Below are positions 27,629-36,481 of a stretch of 64,000 bases of DNA, one piece after another. Position numbers and translations under genes: made by a program. Under the pieces are notes generated by a model. The model had not been told where the DNA came from. It saw only the letters and a list, made by a program, of their open reading frames with translations, and did not search any database. Position 1 is the first letter of the stretch, and each line of letters opens with the position of its first letter. The stretch is from Mesorhizobium sp. CA8 (lineage in GTDB: Bacteria; Pseudomonadota; Alphaproteobacteria; Rhizobiales; Rhizobiaceae): assembly GCF_020164955.1 (NCBI RefSeq), contig NZ_JAIUHG010000004.1, forward strand, positions 214,435 to 278,434, written 5' to 3'.

Positions 27629-28947
27629 ATGAAGGACGCATTCGGTCTTACCTATTCCGGCACGACCGAAGCCGGGTTTTCGTCCTACGTCCGCGCCGTG
27701 CATGAATTGCAATGCTTCATCGGCGACCCGGTCGGCTCCATCGACCGCGCCATTGCCGATGACCCCACGTTTGTCATGGCGCATGTGTTCAAGGGTATCT
27801 GTTCGGCCTCGCCACCGAGCGGGATGCGATCGCGGTCGCCCGATCGAGCCATCAGGCGGCGTTGCCCCTTGCCGCCACCGCGCGCGAAGCGGCGCATGTC
27901 GCGGCGCTTGGCAACCTCGCCGAAGGGCGATGGCATGAAGCCACCCGTATCCTGGAGGACATCGCGATCGACAATCCGCGCGATGCGCTGGCGCTGCAGG
28001 TGGGGCATCAGATCGATTTCTTCACCGGCAATGCGCGCATGCTGCGCGACCGCATCGGCCGGGCGCTCCCGGCCTGGCAGAAAGATATGCCGGGCTACCA
28101 CGCCATTCTCGGCATGCAGGCCTTCGGGCTGGAGGAAATGGGCGACTATGCCCGTGCCGAATCCCTGGGCCGAGAAGCCATCGAGATCGAGCCGCGCGAC
28201 GGCTGGGCGCAGCATGCGGTCGCGCATGTCATGGAAATGCAGAGCCGGCAACGAGACGGCATCGCCTGGATGCGGGCCAATCCCGACACGTGGTCGACGG
28301 ACAGTTTCCTCAAGATCCACAATTGGTGGCATCTGGCGCTGTTCCAATACGATCTCGGCGAGACGAACGAGGTGCTCAAGCTCTATGACGGCCCGATCTA
28401 TGGCGACCGCTCGACATTGGCGCTCAACATGGTCGATGCCTCGGCCATCCTGTGGCGCCTCGTTCTCGGCGGCGTCGATGTCGGCGACCGTTGGGCGACG
28501 CTCGCCGCCAACTGGATGCCGAAAGCCGCCGCCGGCAATTATGCCTTCAACGACGCGCATGCGATGATGGCCTTTGTCGGCGCAGGGCTGGAAGCGCCGG
28601 CGAAAACGCTGATCGAGACGCAGCGCGAAGCGATGCTCGGCAGCGACGACAATGCCGCTTTCACGCGCGATGTCGGCCATCCGCTGACGCTTGCGATCAA
28701 GGCCTTTGGCGAAGGCAGCTACGGCGAGGCCGTGCGGCTGATCCAGCCGATCCGCTCGATCGCGCACCGTTTCGGCGGCAGCCATGCGCAGCGCGACGTG
28801 ATCGACCTGACGCTGATCGAGGCCGCGTTGCGCGCAGGCGATACGGCGCTGGCGCGGGCGCTGACGGCCGAACGGCGGCTCGCCCGGCCGAACAGCCCGC
28901 TGTCGGCGCTGTTCTTGCGTCGCGCATTCGATTTGTCCGAGAATTGA
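27629..28947 (+). pseudogene. Frameshifted TPR protein of the TTC38-like family
   Basis: The first frame encodes AGFSSYVRAVHELQCFIGDPVGS.. to MAHVFKG. The second frame then continues as YLFGLATERDAIAVARSS, AALGNLAEGRWHEATRILE and NAIWE-like helices up to LFLRRAFDLSEN. One base is missing at 27794-27795 (AAG GG- TAT), which explains the break. Restored, the protein is about 439 aa of paired helices like tetratricopeptide repeat protein 38. The function of this family in bacteria is unknown. A sequencing error is possible; otherwise only an internal start such as 27862 could yield product. Confidence 0.75.
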
Positions 28948-29028
28948 CCCCAAGGGGATCTTGTCTTAAAAACTGCCGAGCCATATTTTTTCGAGATCCG
29001 AAAAAATTAATGGCAATGGGAGGAAATC

Positions 29029-30483
29029 ATGTATCTCGGCCTCGACCTGGGCACTTCGGGCGTCAAGGCGCTGCTGATCGACGACGGCCAGAAGGTCATC
29101 GGCTCCGGCCATGGCTCGCTCGACGTCTCGCGGCCGCATCCCGGCTGGTCGGAGCAGGATCCGGCGCATTGGATCGAAGCCTGCGAGACGGCGATTGCCG
29201 AGCTCAAGGCTTCGCACCCGAAGGAGCTTGCCGCGGTCAAAGGCATCGGCCTTTCCGGCCAGATGCATGGCGCCACCCTGCTCGATGCCTCGGACAAGGT
29301 GCTGCGCCCCTGCATCCTGTGGAACGACACGCGCAGCCATGTCGAGGCGGCGGCGCTCGATGCCGATCCGCGCTTCCGCAAGCTCACCGGCAACATCGTC
29401 TTTCCCGGTTTCACCGCGCCGAAGCTTGCCTGGGTGAAAGAACACGAAGCCGGGACCTTCGCCGCCGTCGCCAAGGTGCTGCTGCCCAAGGATTACCTGC
29501 GGCTCTGGCTGACCGGCGAGCACATCTCCGAAATGTCGGATTCGGCCGGCACCTCGTGGCTCGATGTCGGCAAGCGTCGCTGGGCGCCCGAATTGCTGGC
29601 GGCGACATCGCTCGATGAGAAGCATATGCCGTCGCTGGTCGAAGGCACGGCCAAGGCCGGCGCCTTGCGCGGCGAGCTAGCGTCGAAATGGGGCATCGCG
29701 GCGGGAATTCCAATTGCCGGCGGCGCCGGCGACAATGCGGCCTCGGCCTGCGGCATGGGTACGGTCGGCGCCGGCCATGCCTTCGTCTCGCTCGGCACGT
29801 CGGGCGTGCTGTTTGCAGCGAACGCCTCCTATTTGCCCAATCCCGAAAGCGCGGTGCACACATTCTGCCATGCACTGCCAAACACTTGGCATCAGATGGG
29901 CGTCATCCTGTCGGCCACCGATTCGCTCAACTGGCTGTCGGAGATCACCGGCAAAGGCGCCGGCGACCTGACCGGCGAACTCGGCGATACGCTGAAGGCG
30001 CCGACGGGCGTGACCTTCCTGCCCTATCTCTCGGGCGAGCGCACGCCGCACAATGATTCCGCCATCCGCGGCTCCTTCACAGGCCTCGCGCATCAATCGA
30101 GCCGGGCCGTGCTGACGCAGGCCGTGCTCGAGGGCGTCGCCTTCGCCTTCCGCGACAGCCTCGAAGCGCTGAAGACAGCCGGCACGACGCTGAGCCGGGT
30201 GACCGCGATTGGCGGCGGCTCGCGCTCGCGTTATTGGCTGAAGGCGATCGCCACCGCGCTGCAGCTGCCGGTCGACATCCCGGCCGATGGCGATTTCGGC
30301 GCCGCCTTTGGCGCGGCGCGGTTGGGGTTGATCGCCGCGACCGGCGCCGATCCGCTTGCCGTCTGCACCGCGCCGGCGACGGATGCGACGATCGAGCCGG
30401 ATGTCGGGCTTGATGGTGCTTATGCTGATGCCTATCAGCGCTATCGTGCGCTCTATCCGGCGATAAGGGCTGTTACTGCGTGA
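29029..30483 (+). CDS. xylB: Xylulokinase
   Basis: 484-aa FGGY-family sugar kinase that phosphorylates D-xylulose. The N-terminal ATP fold starts YLGLDLGTSGVKALLID. GLSGQMHGATLLD contains the conserved MHG of xylulokinases and PCILWNDTRS follows. The C-terminal domain has GGAGDNAASACG and AIGGGSRSRYWL. GGGAGGAAATC precedes the ATG. xylA lies 0.7 kb downstream on the same strand, separated by a divergent small gene and a palindrome. Confidence 0.93.
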   Translation: MYLGLDLGTSGVKALLIDDGQKVIGSGHGSLDVSRPHPGWSEQDPAHWIEACETAIAELKASHPKELAAVKGIGLSGQMHGATLLDASDKVLRPCILWNDTRSHVEAAALDADPRFRKLTGNIVFPGFTAPKLAWVKEHEAGTFAAVAKVLLPKDYLRLWLTGEHISEMSDSAGTSWLDVGKRRWAPELLAATSLDEKHMPSLVEGTAKAGALRGELASKWGIAAGIPIAGGAGDNAASACGMGTVGAGHAFVSLGTSGVLFAANASYLPNPESAVHTFCHALPNTWHQMGVILSATDSLNWLSEITGKGAGDLTGELGDTLKAPTGVTFLPYLSGERTPHNDSAIRGSFTGLAHQSSRAVLTQAVLEGVAFAFRDSLEALKTAGTTLSRVTAIGGGSRSRYWLKAIATALQLPVDIPADGDFGAAFGAARLGLIAATGADPLAVCTAPATDATIEPDVGLDGAYADAYQRYRALYPAIRAVTA

Positions 30484-30490
30484 GTATGCG

Positions 30491-30659
30491 CGAGACACCC
30501 CCCTCTGGCCTGCCGGCCATCTCCCCCGCAAGGGGGGAGATTGACTGTCACGCGGACCTTCGCCAATCGCCAGCGTTGATAAAAGCGCGGCAGCGCCGAA
30601 GCTGCCAATCTCCCCCCTTGCGGGGGAGATGCCCGGCAGGGCAGAGGGGGGTGCCTCGG
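30491..30659. repeat. Intergenic palindrome (rhizobial family B), copy 1
   Basis: CATCTCCCCCGCAAGGGGGGAG appears on one arm and its inverse on the other, with outer arms CACCCCCCTCTG.CCTGCCGG and CCGGCAGGGCAGAGGGGGGTG. The element sits just after xylB. A second copy with the same arms is at 41724-41883. The inner spacer of about 65 bases differs between copies. Confidence 0.85.
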
Positions 30660-30680
30660 ACCGCTGCTCCGAAATTAGCC

Positions 30681-31043
30681 TCACTGCGCCGGCACCTTGT
30701 CCAAAAACCCGGTGACGCTCTTCAGGCGACCATCTTCGATGACGCCGATGTCGGTGCCTTCGATGACGGACTCGCTGCCCTCAGGTCCCAGATTCCACGA
30801 GAAGCGAATGCGGTCGGCGAAACCGTCCGGCTCGCCCTTCAGCGAGAATCGGAAGCCGGCGAAGCGCTGCTGGACGCCGTCGATCAGTGCCGCCATGCCG
30901 TCATGGCCGTCGCCCTGCATGACCGGGTCGCGATAGCTGACATCCTTGGTGAAGGCCGCGTCGAGCAGCGCCTTGCGGCGGGCCACATCGCTCTCGTTCC
31001 AAGCGGCGATGTAGTTACGGGCGATCGTGTTGAGGTCGGTCAT
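30681..31043 (-). CDS. SnoaL-like/NTF2-fold small protein
   Basis: 120-aa protein of the polyketide-cyclase/NTF2-like fold. Typical features are the N-terminal helix LNTIARNYIAAWNESD with LLDAAFTKDVSYRDPV and the later IRFSWNLGPEG strand. Such proteins are small isomerases, hydrolases or binding domains; no substrate is evident. The ATG at 31043 is preferred to the one six bases upstream because GAAGGAA then has an 8-base spacing. It is divergent from xylA. Confidence 0.8.
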   Translation of the reverse strand: MTDLNTIARNYIAAWNESDVARRKALLDAAFTKDVSYRDPVMQGDGHDGMAALIDGVQQRFAGFRFSLKGEPDGFADRIRFSWNLGPEGSESVIEGTDIGVIEDGRLKSVTGFLDKVPAQ

Positions 31044-31154
31044 TGTCATGTTCCTTCGTTGGAGCGTTTCGACATGACGCTTTTCGCGCCCCGCAAGAGC
31101 GAAACCAATTACGCCTGAGGTAATCAGGCAAAGCACCCGGAGAGGAAGGAAACC

Positions 31155-32480
31155 ATGAGCAGCGGATTTTTCGGCGACATCAAGAAGATCAAATATGAGG
31201 GGCCGGATTCGACCAATCCACTTGCCTACCGGTTCTACAATCCCGACGAGGTGGTGGCCGGCAAGCGGCTGGAAGACCATTTGCGCTTCGCCGTCGCCTA
31301 TTGGCACTCCTTCGCATGGCCGGGCGGCGACCCGTTTGGCGGCCAGACCTTCGACCGCCCTTGGTTTGCCAAGCCGGGCGGCGTCGACACGATGGAGCTG
31401 GCCAAGCTCAAGGCCGACGTCGCCTTCGAAATGTTCGCGCTGCTCGGCGCGCCCTATTTCTGCTTCCACGACGCGGACGTGCGTCCGGAAGGCAAGGATT
31501 TTTCGGAGAGCGCCGCGCGTCTCGACGAGATCACCGACTATTTCGCCGACAAGATGAAACAGACCGGCGTCAAGCTGCTCTGGGGCACGGCGAACCTCTT
31601 CTCGCACCGCCGCTTCATGTCGGGCGCGGCCACCAATCCCGATCCGGATGTGTTTGCTTATGCGGCGGCGACGGTGAAGAGTTGCATCGACGTCACCAAG
31701 AAGCTCAAGGGCGAGAACTATGTGCTGTGGGGCGGGCGCGAGGGCTATGAGACCTTGCTCAACACCGACCTTGCCCGCGAGCAGGAACAGGCCGGCCGCT
31801 TCCTCAGCCTCGTCGTCGATTACAAGCACAAGATCGGCTTCAAAGGCACGATCCTGATCGAGCCGAAGCCGCAGGAGCCGACCAAGCACCAGTACGACTA
31901 CGATGTCGCCACGGTGTACGGCTTCCTCAAGCGCTTCGGGCTGGAGAAGGAAGTAAAGCTCAACATCGAGCAGGGCCACGCGATCCTTGCCGGCCATTCC
32001 TTCGAGCACGAGCTGGCTTTGGCGAATGCACTCGGAATCTTCGGTTCGATCGACATGAACCGCAACGACTACCAGTCGGGCTGGGACACCGACCAGTTCC
32101 CCAACAACGTGCCGGAAATGGCTCTGGCCTATTACCAGGTGCTGCAGGGCGGCGGCTTCAAGACCGGCGGCACCAATTTCGATGCCAAGCTCAGGCGCCA
32201 GTCGCTCGACCCGGACGACCTTTTGATCGGCCATATCGGTGGTATGGATGCCTGCGCGCGCGGTCTGAAAGCTGCGGCCAAGATGATCGAGGACAAGGCG
32301 CTGTCCGGCCCGCTCGCCGAGCGTTATGCCGGCTGGAACACCGCCGAGGGCAAGGCGATGCTCTCGGGCGAGCGCACGCTGGAGGCGATCGCCGAGCGCG
32401 TGGTGAAGGAGAAAATCGAGCCGCAGCCGCGCTCCGGCCGGCAGGAATTGCTGGAGAACATCGTCAACAGGTATGTCTAA
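31155..32480 (+). CDS. xylA: Xylose isomerase
   Basis: 441-aa class II xylose isomerase that converts D-xylose to D-xylulose. Signatures include [18 protein letters not shown] at the N-terminus, [12 protein letters not shown] (catalytic His region), [35 protein letters not shown] (metal Glu) and [20 protein letters not shown] (metal Asp residues). The length is as expected. The ribosome site GAGAGGAAGG is close to the ATG. It forms the xylose pathway with xylB upstream; no XylR or xylose transporter is in the window. Confidence 0.95.
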   Translation: MSSGFFGDIKKIKYEGPDSTNPLAYRFYNPDEVVAGKRLEDHLRFAVAYWHSFAWPGGDPFGGQTFDRPWFAKPGGVDTMELAKLKADVAFEMFALLGAPYFCFHDADVRPEGKDFSESAARLDEITDYFADKMKQTGVKLLWGTANLFSHRRFMSGAATNPDPDVFAYAAATVKSCIDVTKKLKGENYVLWGGREGYETLLNTDLAREQEQAGRFLSLVVDYKHKIGFKGTILIEPKPQEPTKHQYDYDVATVYGFLKRFGLEKEVKLNIEQGHAILAGHSFEHELALANALGIFGSIDMNRNDYQSGWDTDQFPNNVPEMALAYYQVLQGGGFKTGGTNFDAKLRRQSLDPDDLLIGHIGGMDACARGLKAAAKMIEDKALSGPLAERYAGWNTAEGKAMLSGERTLEAIAERVVKEKIEPQPRSGRQELLENIVNRYV

Positions 32481-32494
32481 AGAACGGCAGGCCG

Positions 32495-32523
32495 CCCCGC
32501 GCCCGAGCAATCGGGGCGCGGGG
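32495..32523 (+). terminator. Strong hairpin after xylA
   Basis: CCCCGCGCCCGA-GCAA-TCGGGGCGCGGGG forms a 12-bp stem with one bulged G. The tail is GAAAGCCTG, not a T-run, so it is either a Rho-assisted terminator or a 3' stabiliser. Confidence 0.6.
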
Positions 32524-32680
32524 AAAGCCTGAAAATTTGCATGCGCGAGGGCAGAACTTCACGACAAGGTTTTGCCCCGAGCCGCCCCTCAATCGCCCCG
32601 CTCTTGCCTTCAAACAGCCGTCACGGAACTCGTATAAACGTGGCTCCTGTAGCGGGTGAAGAAGAAGGAGGCGAACCGAT

Positions 32681-32884
32681 ATGCAGCATGAACGCGAAAT
32701 CGACGCCCTGCTTTCGTCCGGCGAAACCGGATCGATCATCGACCGGCTGATGGCGTTGCCGCATTCGAAAGACGGCGGCCGCAAGACAAACGAATGGGAC
32801 CGCGCGGTTGCGGCGCGGTTGGAAACCGCGCTGGCCAAGAGCATGCGCACGCGCATCGTCGGCGAAGGCCGCGACGCCGCCTGA
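32681..32884 (+). CDS. Small hypothetical protein with strong ribosome site
   Basis: 67-aa protein, mostly helical and charged (HEREIDALLSSGETGSIIDR, RAVAARLETALAKSMRTRIV). I do not recognise the family. AAGGAGG nine bases before the ATG argues that it is translated. No signal peptide or membrane segment is visible. Its stop codon lies within the first unit of a 16-bp tandem repeat. Confidence 0.6.
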   Translation: MQHEREIDALLSSGETGSIIDRLMALPHSKDGGRKTNEWDRAVAARLETALAKSMRTRIVGEGRDAA

Positions 32885-32960
32885 TTCTTCCGTGGCCTGA
32901 TTCTTCCGCGGCCTGATTCTTCCGCGGCCCGATTCTTCCGCGGCCCGATTCTTCCGCGGT
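32881..32960. repeat. Five tandem 16-bp repeats
   Basis: The unit CTGATTCTTCCGCGGC occurs five times in direct tandem: unit 1 has TGG for CGG, units 4 and 5 have CC for CT at the start, and the last ends in T. Each unit contains CCGCGG. It begins at the stop codon of the small gene and ends 35 bases before the HAD gene. The copy number may vary between strains. Confidence 0.9.
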
Positions 32961-32995
32961 TTGACGAACGCAGACTGTTTCTCCATCCTGCGGCT

Positions 32996-33769
32996 ATGAT
33001 ACGCGCGGTGCTCCTGGATCTTCTGGGTGTCGTCTGTGATGGCGACACCCCGATAGCGGGAGCGGCGAAGGCAATTAAGCGTCTGCGCGATGCCGCCTTG
33101 CCGCTGCGTTTCGTCAGCAACACGACACGCTCACCGCGCAGCAAGATCGTCGCGCAACTTGCCGCCATGGGCATCAAAGTTGCGGATGAAGAATTGCTGA
33201 CGCCAGCGCAGGCTGCGATCGAGTGGTTGCGCAAGCATGGCCGCCAGCCGCATCTGCTCGTCCATCCCGATCTCGAAGCAGAGTTTTCGGGCCTGGAGGG
33301 AGGAAGCAGCAAGGCGGTCGTCATGGGCGATGCCGGCGAGGCATTCGGCTACGCCAGCCTCAACCGTGCTTTCCGCGAGTTATCCGCCGGTGCCGATTTC
33401 GTGGCTTTGGCCGCCAACCGCACCTTCAAGGATGCGGATGGCCAACTCAGCCTCGACACCGGCGCCTTCGTTGCGGCTCTCGAATTCGCCAGCGGCCGAA
33501 GCCCCGTCGTGCTAGGCAAGCCGTCGGCGGATTTTTTCCTTTCGGCGCTCGCAGATTTGAACTGCCCTACGGCCGATGCGGTCATGGTCGGTGACGACGC
33601 GGAGAGCGATGTCGCCGGCGCGCTCAGCGCCGGGCTTGGCGCGGCGCTGCTCGTGCGGACAGGCAAATACCGTCCCGGCGACGAAACGCGATTCGATCCG
33701 GCTCCCACCGCAGTGGTGGATGACCTCGCCGCCGCGACAGACTGGATTCTCAACCACGCCGCAGCCTGA
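32996..33769 (+). CDS. HAD-superfamily hydrolase, LHPP/HDHD2-like
   Basis: 257-aa HAD phosphatase with a class II cap. Motif I is LLDLLGVVCDG (nucleophile Asp8). Motif II is LRFVSNTTRS near residue 37. The Lys motif is VVLGKPSADFF and motif III/IV is MVGDDAESDVAGA. In this subfamily the residue two after the nucleophile is usually Ser or Asp; here it is Leu10, which may weaken or change catalysis. No signal peptide. It runs toward the convergent AraC-type regulator and overlaps its end by 20 bases. Confidence 0.83.
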   Translation: MIRAVLLDLLGVVCDGDTPIAGAAKAIKRLRDAALPLRFVSNTTRSPRSKIVAQLAAMGIKVADEELLTPAQAAIEWLRKHGRQPHLLVHPDLEAEFSGLEGGSSKAVVMGDAGEAFGYASLNRAFRELSAGADFVALAANRTFKDADGQLSLDTGAFVAALEFASGRSPVVLGKPSADFFLSALADLNCPTADAVMVGDDAESDVAGALSAGLGAALLVRTGKYRPGDETRFDPAPTAVVDDLAAATDWILNHAAA

Positions 33770-34730
33770 CCGGCGCCTCGCCGAAAGCTCTTGAAAATGC
33801 CCTGGAAAATGCCGCGGCGGAGGAAAAGCCGGTACGTCCGGCAATGTCGGCCATGGCAATGCGCGTATCCATCACCAGGCGGCGGGCGGCGCTGAGGCGC
33901 AGCCTCAGATAATAGGCGCCGGGCGTCTCGCCGATCGACTTGCGAAAAATGCTTTCCAGCGTTCTCGCCGTGACGCCGGCGCGTTTTGCCACGGCGTCGA
34001 CGGTGAGCGGCTGGTCGACATGCGCTTCCATCAGCCGGATCGCCTGGGCAAGCCTAGGATCGTAGCCGTCGAGACGGCCGAGCGAGACCAGCGGCTGCGC
34101 GTCGGTCGCGGCGCGCGCCTGGTCGTAGATGAAGACGCTCGCGACATCGAGCGCGGCGGCCATGCCGAGCCTTGTGCGGACCAGATGCAGCATCAGGTCG
34201 AAGGTCGGCGAGGCGCCGCCGGAGGTGAAGACCGGCCCGTCGATGACGTAGCGGTCCGGCCGCACGTCGACGCCCGGGAATGCGGCGGAGAAATCCTCCA
34301 TGTCTTCCCAATGCGTAGTGGCGCTGCGGCCCTCGAGCAGGCCGGCGCGCGCCACCAGCCAAGTTCCCGCCTCGACGCCGCCACAGGCGCGCGCGGCGCG
34401 AGCAGCGCGGCGCAGGCCGGCAAGCAGCGCCGACGTGGCGTAGTTCTGCGTGCCGAAGCCGGCGACGACGACCAGCATGTCGGTGGCCTCGGCCGCGTCG
34501 AAGCGGCCGCTGACAGCCACGGGAAGGCCGCATGTCGTGACCGGCGCCTCGCCGGTGACCGAGACCAGCTTGAAATCGAACGGCGTCTCGCCCGAGATGC
34601 GGTTTGCGGCGCGCAGCGGGTCGACCGCCGAGGCCACGCACATGATCGAGGATCCCGAGAACACGAGGAACGTCACCTTGAGCGTCTCGCGCTCGGACCG
34701 AAAGATGGTCGGTTTTTCGCTTTTGATCAT
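33750..34730 (-). CDS. GlxA/CdhR-type transcriptional regulator (DJ-1/PfpI domain plus AraC HTH)
   Basis: 326-aa activator with an N-terminal PfpI-like sensor (VTFLVFSGSSIMCVASAVDPL, then GGVEAGTWLVARAGLLEGR) and a C-terminal AraC helix-turn-helix pair (LTVDAVAKRAGVTARTLESIF and IAMADIAGRTGFSSAAAFSR). In Pseudomonas, regulators of this architecture (GbdR, CdhR) respond to betaine and carnitine. Here the gene diverges from the carnitine-type operon with a 131-base spacer, so it is the likely activator. The start at 34730 is inferred; a longer frame reaches 34835 but enters the shared promoter region. Confidence 0.83.
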   Translation of the reverse strand: MIKSEKPTIFRSERETLKVTFLVFSGSSIMCVASAVDPLRAANRISGETPFDFKLVSVTGEAPVTTCGLPVAVSGRFDAAEATDMLVVVAGFGTQNYATSALLAGLRRAARAARACGGVEAGTWLVARAGLLEGRSATTHWEDMEDFSAAFPGVDVRPDRYVIDGPVFTSGGASPTFDLMLHLVRTRLGMAAALDVASVFIYDQARAATDAQPLVSLGRLDGYDPRLAQAIRLMEAHVDQPLTVDAVAKRAGVTARTLESIFRKSIGETPGAYYLRLRLSAARRLVMDTRIAMADIAGRTGFSSAAAFSRAFSRAFGEAPVRLRRG

Positions 34731-34861
34731 GAGAGCTTCGTAAAACGCAAAACAGTTTCCGGCAAGTCGGGCATTCTTGGTGAATTCCCTTGCATGCCGT
34801 GCCGCTATCGGCTCCCGCTTCTGGGTGGCATGCATGGCCGATCGAATCTGGGAGGATCAAT

Positions 34862-35785
34862 ATGCCGCTTGCGATGAACCGCGAGGTCTTCATTACCTGT
34901 GCCGTGACCGGCTCCGGCGGCACGCAGGACCGCAGCCCGCATGTGCCGCGCTCGCCCAAGCAGATCGCCGATTCAGCGATCGACGCCGCCAAGGCGGGTG
35001 CGGCGATCGTCCATTGCCATGTGCGCGACCCCGAGACCGGCAAGCCCAGGCGCGACGTGCATCTCTACCGCGAGGTGACGGAGCGCATCCGCGAGGCGAA
35101 CGTCGACGTGGTGCTGAACCTCACTGCCGGCATGGGCGGCGACATGGTGTTCGGCTCGCCGGAAGCGCCGCTGCCGCTCAACGAGAAGGGCACCGACATG
35201 GGCGGCGCCTCCAACCGCATGGAGCATGTGCGCCAGTGCCTGCCGGAAATCTGCACGCTTGATTGCGGCACGATGAATTTCGCCGAGGCCGATTATGTGA
35301 TGACCAACACGCCGGGCATGCTGCGTGCCATGGGCGGCATGATGACGGCGTTGGGTGTGAAGCCCGAGATCGAGGCCTTCGATACCGGCCACCTGTGGTT
35401 CGCCAAGCAGTTGGTCGAGGAAAAGGTGCTCAATCCGGACGCGCTGGTGCAGCTCTGCATGGGCGTGCCGTGGGGTGCGCCGGACGACCTCAACACCTTC
35501 ATGGCGATGGTCAACAACGTACCCTCGACCTGGAACTGGTCGGCCTTCTCGATCGGCCGTAGCCAGATGGCCTATGCGGCGGCGGCCGTGCTTGCCGGCG
35601 GCAATGTCCGCGTCGGCCTGGAGGACAATCTGTGGCTCGACAAAGGTGTGCTCGCCACCAACGCGCAGCTCGTCGAACGCGCGGCCAGCATCGTCACCAA
35701 TCTCGGTGCGCGGATCCTTGGGCCGGAAGAAGTGCGCAAGAAGCTCAACCTTACCAAGCGGGCGCCGATCGCTGCCGCGGCTTAA
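34862..35785 (+). CDS. Beta-keto acid cleavage enzyme (BKACE), probable 3-dehydrocarnitine cleavage
   Basis: 307-aa member of the BKACE/DUF849 family, (beta/alpha)8 zinc enzymes that transfer an acyl unit between a beta-keto acid and acetyl-CoA. Metal and substrate residues are seen in AGAAIVHCHVRDPETG. The catalytic region follows in EIEAFDTGHLWFAKQL. With carnitine dehydrogenase two genes downstream, the expected substrate is 3-dehydrocarnitine, giving betainyl-CoA and acetoacetate. GGGAGGA precedes the ATG at 34862. First gene of the operon activated by the divergent GlxA-type regulator. Confidence 0.87.
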   Translation: MPLAMNREVFITCAVTGSGGTQDRSPHVPRSPKQIADSAIDAAKAGAAIVHCHVRDPETGKPRRDVHLYREVTERIREANVDVVLNLTAGMGGDMVFGSPEAPLPLNEKGTDMGGASNRMEHVRQCLPEICTLDCGTMNFAEADYVMTNTPGMLRAMGGMMTALGVKPEIEAFDTGHLWFAKQLVEEKVLNPDALVQLCMGVPWGAPDDLNTFMAMVNNVPSTWNWSAFSIGRSQMAYAAAAVLAGGNVRVGLEDNLWLDKGVLATNAQLVERAASIVTNLGARILGPEEVRKKLNLTKRAPIAAAA

Positions 35786-35838
35786 GCATGATCCCGAAAA
35801 GTGGGTACCGGTTTTCGGACAAGATCATGCTCAAACAA
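35785..35838. repeat. Short dispersed palindrome (GCATGATC..GATCATGC type), copy 1
   Basis: GCATGATCCCGAAAAGTGGG then TACCGGTTTTCGGACAAGATCATGC forms an imperfect hairpin with CCGAAAA/TTTTCGG and GCATGATC/GATCATGC arms, followed by TCAAACA. It fills the gap between two genes of one operon. Related copies are at 38790 and 58304. Confidence 0.82.
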
Positions 35839-35855
35839 GACACCGGGAGTTGAGC

Positions 35856-36479
35856 ATGGCTACCGTCAAATTCACCGCTATGAAGGACGGCGACAGGGAA
35901 GATTACGAATTCCTGACCGCTCATGAGATCGACTATGCCGCCAAGACCGGCGACCGGCTGCTCGATGCACTTGTGCAGCTGGACGAAGGTCTTTCAGGCT
36001 ATAAGATCACCCGGCTCGGCCATTCGCTGCAGGCGGCGACTCGCGCCTGGCGCGACGGCGCCGATACGGACTGGATCGTCTGCGCGCTGCTGCACGACAT
36101 CGGCGACATCTACGCGCCCTACAATCATGATGAATATGCCGCGACGATCCTAAAACCCTTCGTGCGCGAGCAATGCACCTGGGTGGTGGAAAAGCATGGC
36201 GACTTCCAGCGCCTCTATTACGCGCATCACCTGGGCGGCAACCGGCATGCCCGCGACCGCTTCGCCGGCCACCTCTATTTCGACGACTGCGACCAGTTCT
36301 GCGAGCGCTGGGACCAGTCGAGCTTCGATCCCGACTACGAGACGCTGCCGGTCGAGTTCTTCCGGCCCTTCGTGCTCGAAGTGTTCGCCCGCAAGGCCTA
36401 CGACCCGGCGGTGATCCGCGCCGGCGAGCGTGTGGCCCTCATCGATCCCGAAACAGCCAAGACGAGAACCGGAGCCTGA
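35856..36479 (+). CDS. HD-domain protein resembling PhnZ/TmpB mixed-valent diiron oxygenases
   Basis: 207-aa HD-fold protein. Metal ligands can be traced as His56 (LGHSLQAATRA), His80-Asp81 (ALLHDIGD), His91 (YNHDEYAA), His114 (EKHGDF) and Asp153 (RWDQSS). This order matches PhnZ, where HSLQ, LLHD and WD supply six ligands. PhnZ and TmpB oxidatively cleave 1-hydroxy phosphonates, and TmpB acts on a trimethylammonium one. The PhnZ lid Tyr/Glu pair is not conserved at the same spacing; Tyr49 is nearby. Only HD-fold membership is firm; an oxygenase role is inference. It is the second gene of the carnitine-type operon and begins after a palindromic repeat. Confidence 0.72.
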   Translation: MATVKFTAMKDGDREDYEFLTAHEIDYAAKTGDRLLDALVQLDEGLSGYKITRLGHSLQAATRAWRDGADTDWIVCALLHDIGDIYAPYNHDEYAATILKPFVREQCTWVVEKHGDFQRLYYAHHLGGNRHARDRFAGHLYFDDCDQFCERWDQSSFDPDYETLPVEFFRPFVLEVFARKAYDPAVIRAGERVALIDPETAKTRTGA

Positions 36480-36481
36480 CC

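Noticed and set aside
31050..32510. Upstream extension of the SnoaL-like frame through all of xylA on the minus strand
   Set aside because: The extension is opposite xylA, and a good ribosome site (GAAGGAA) defines the short start at 31043.
32881..32960. Possible CRISPR array
   Set aside because: Units are 16 bp in direct contact without spacers; no cas gene is nearby.
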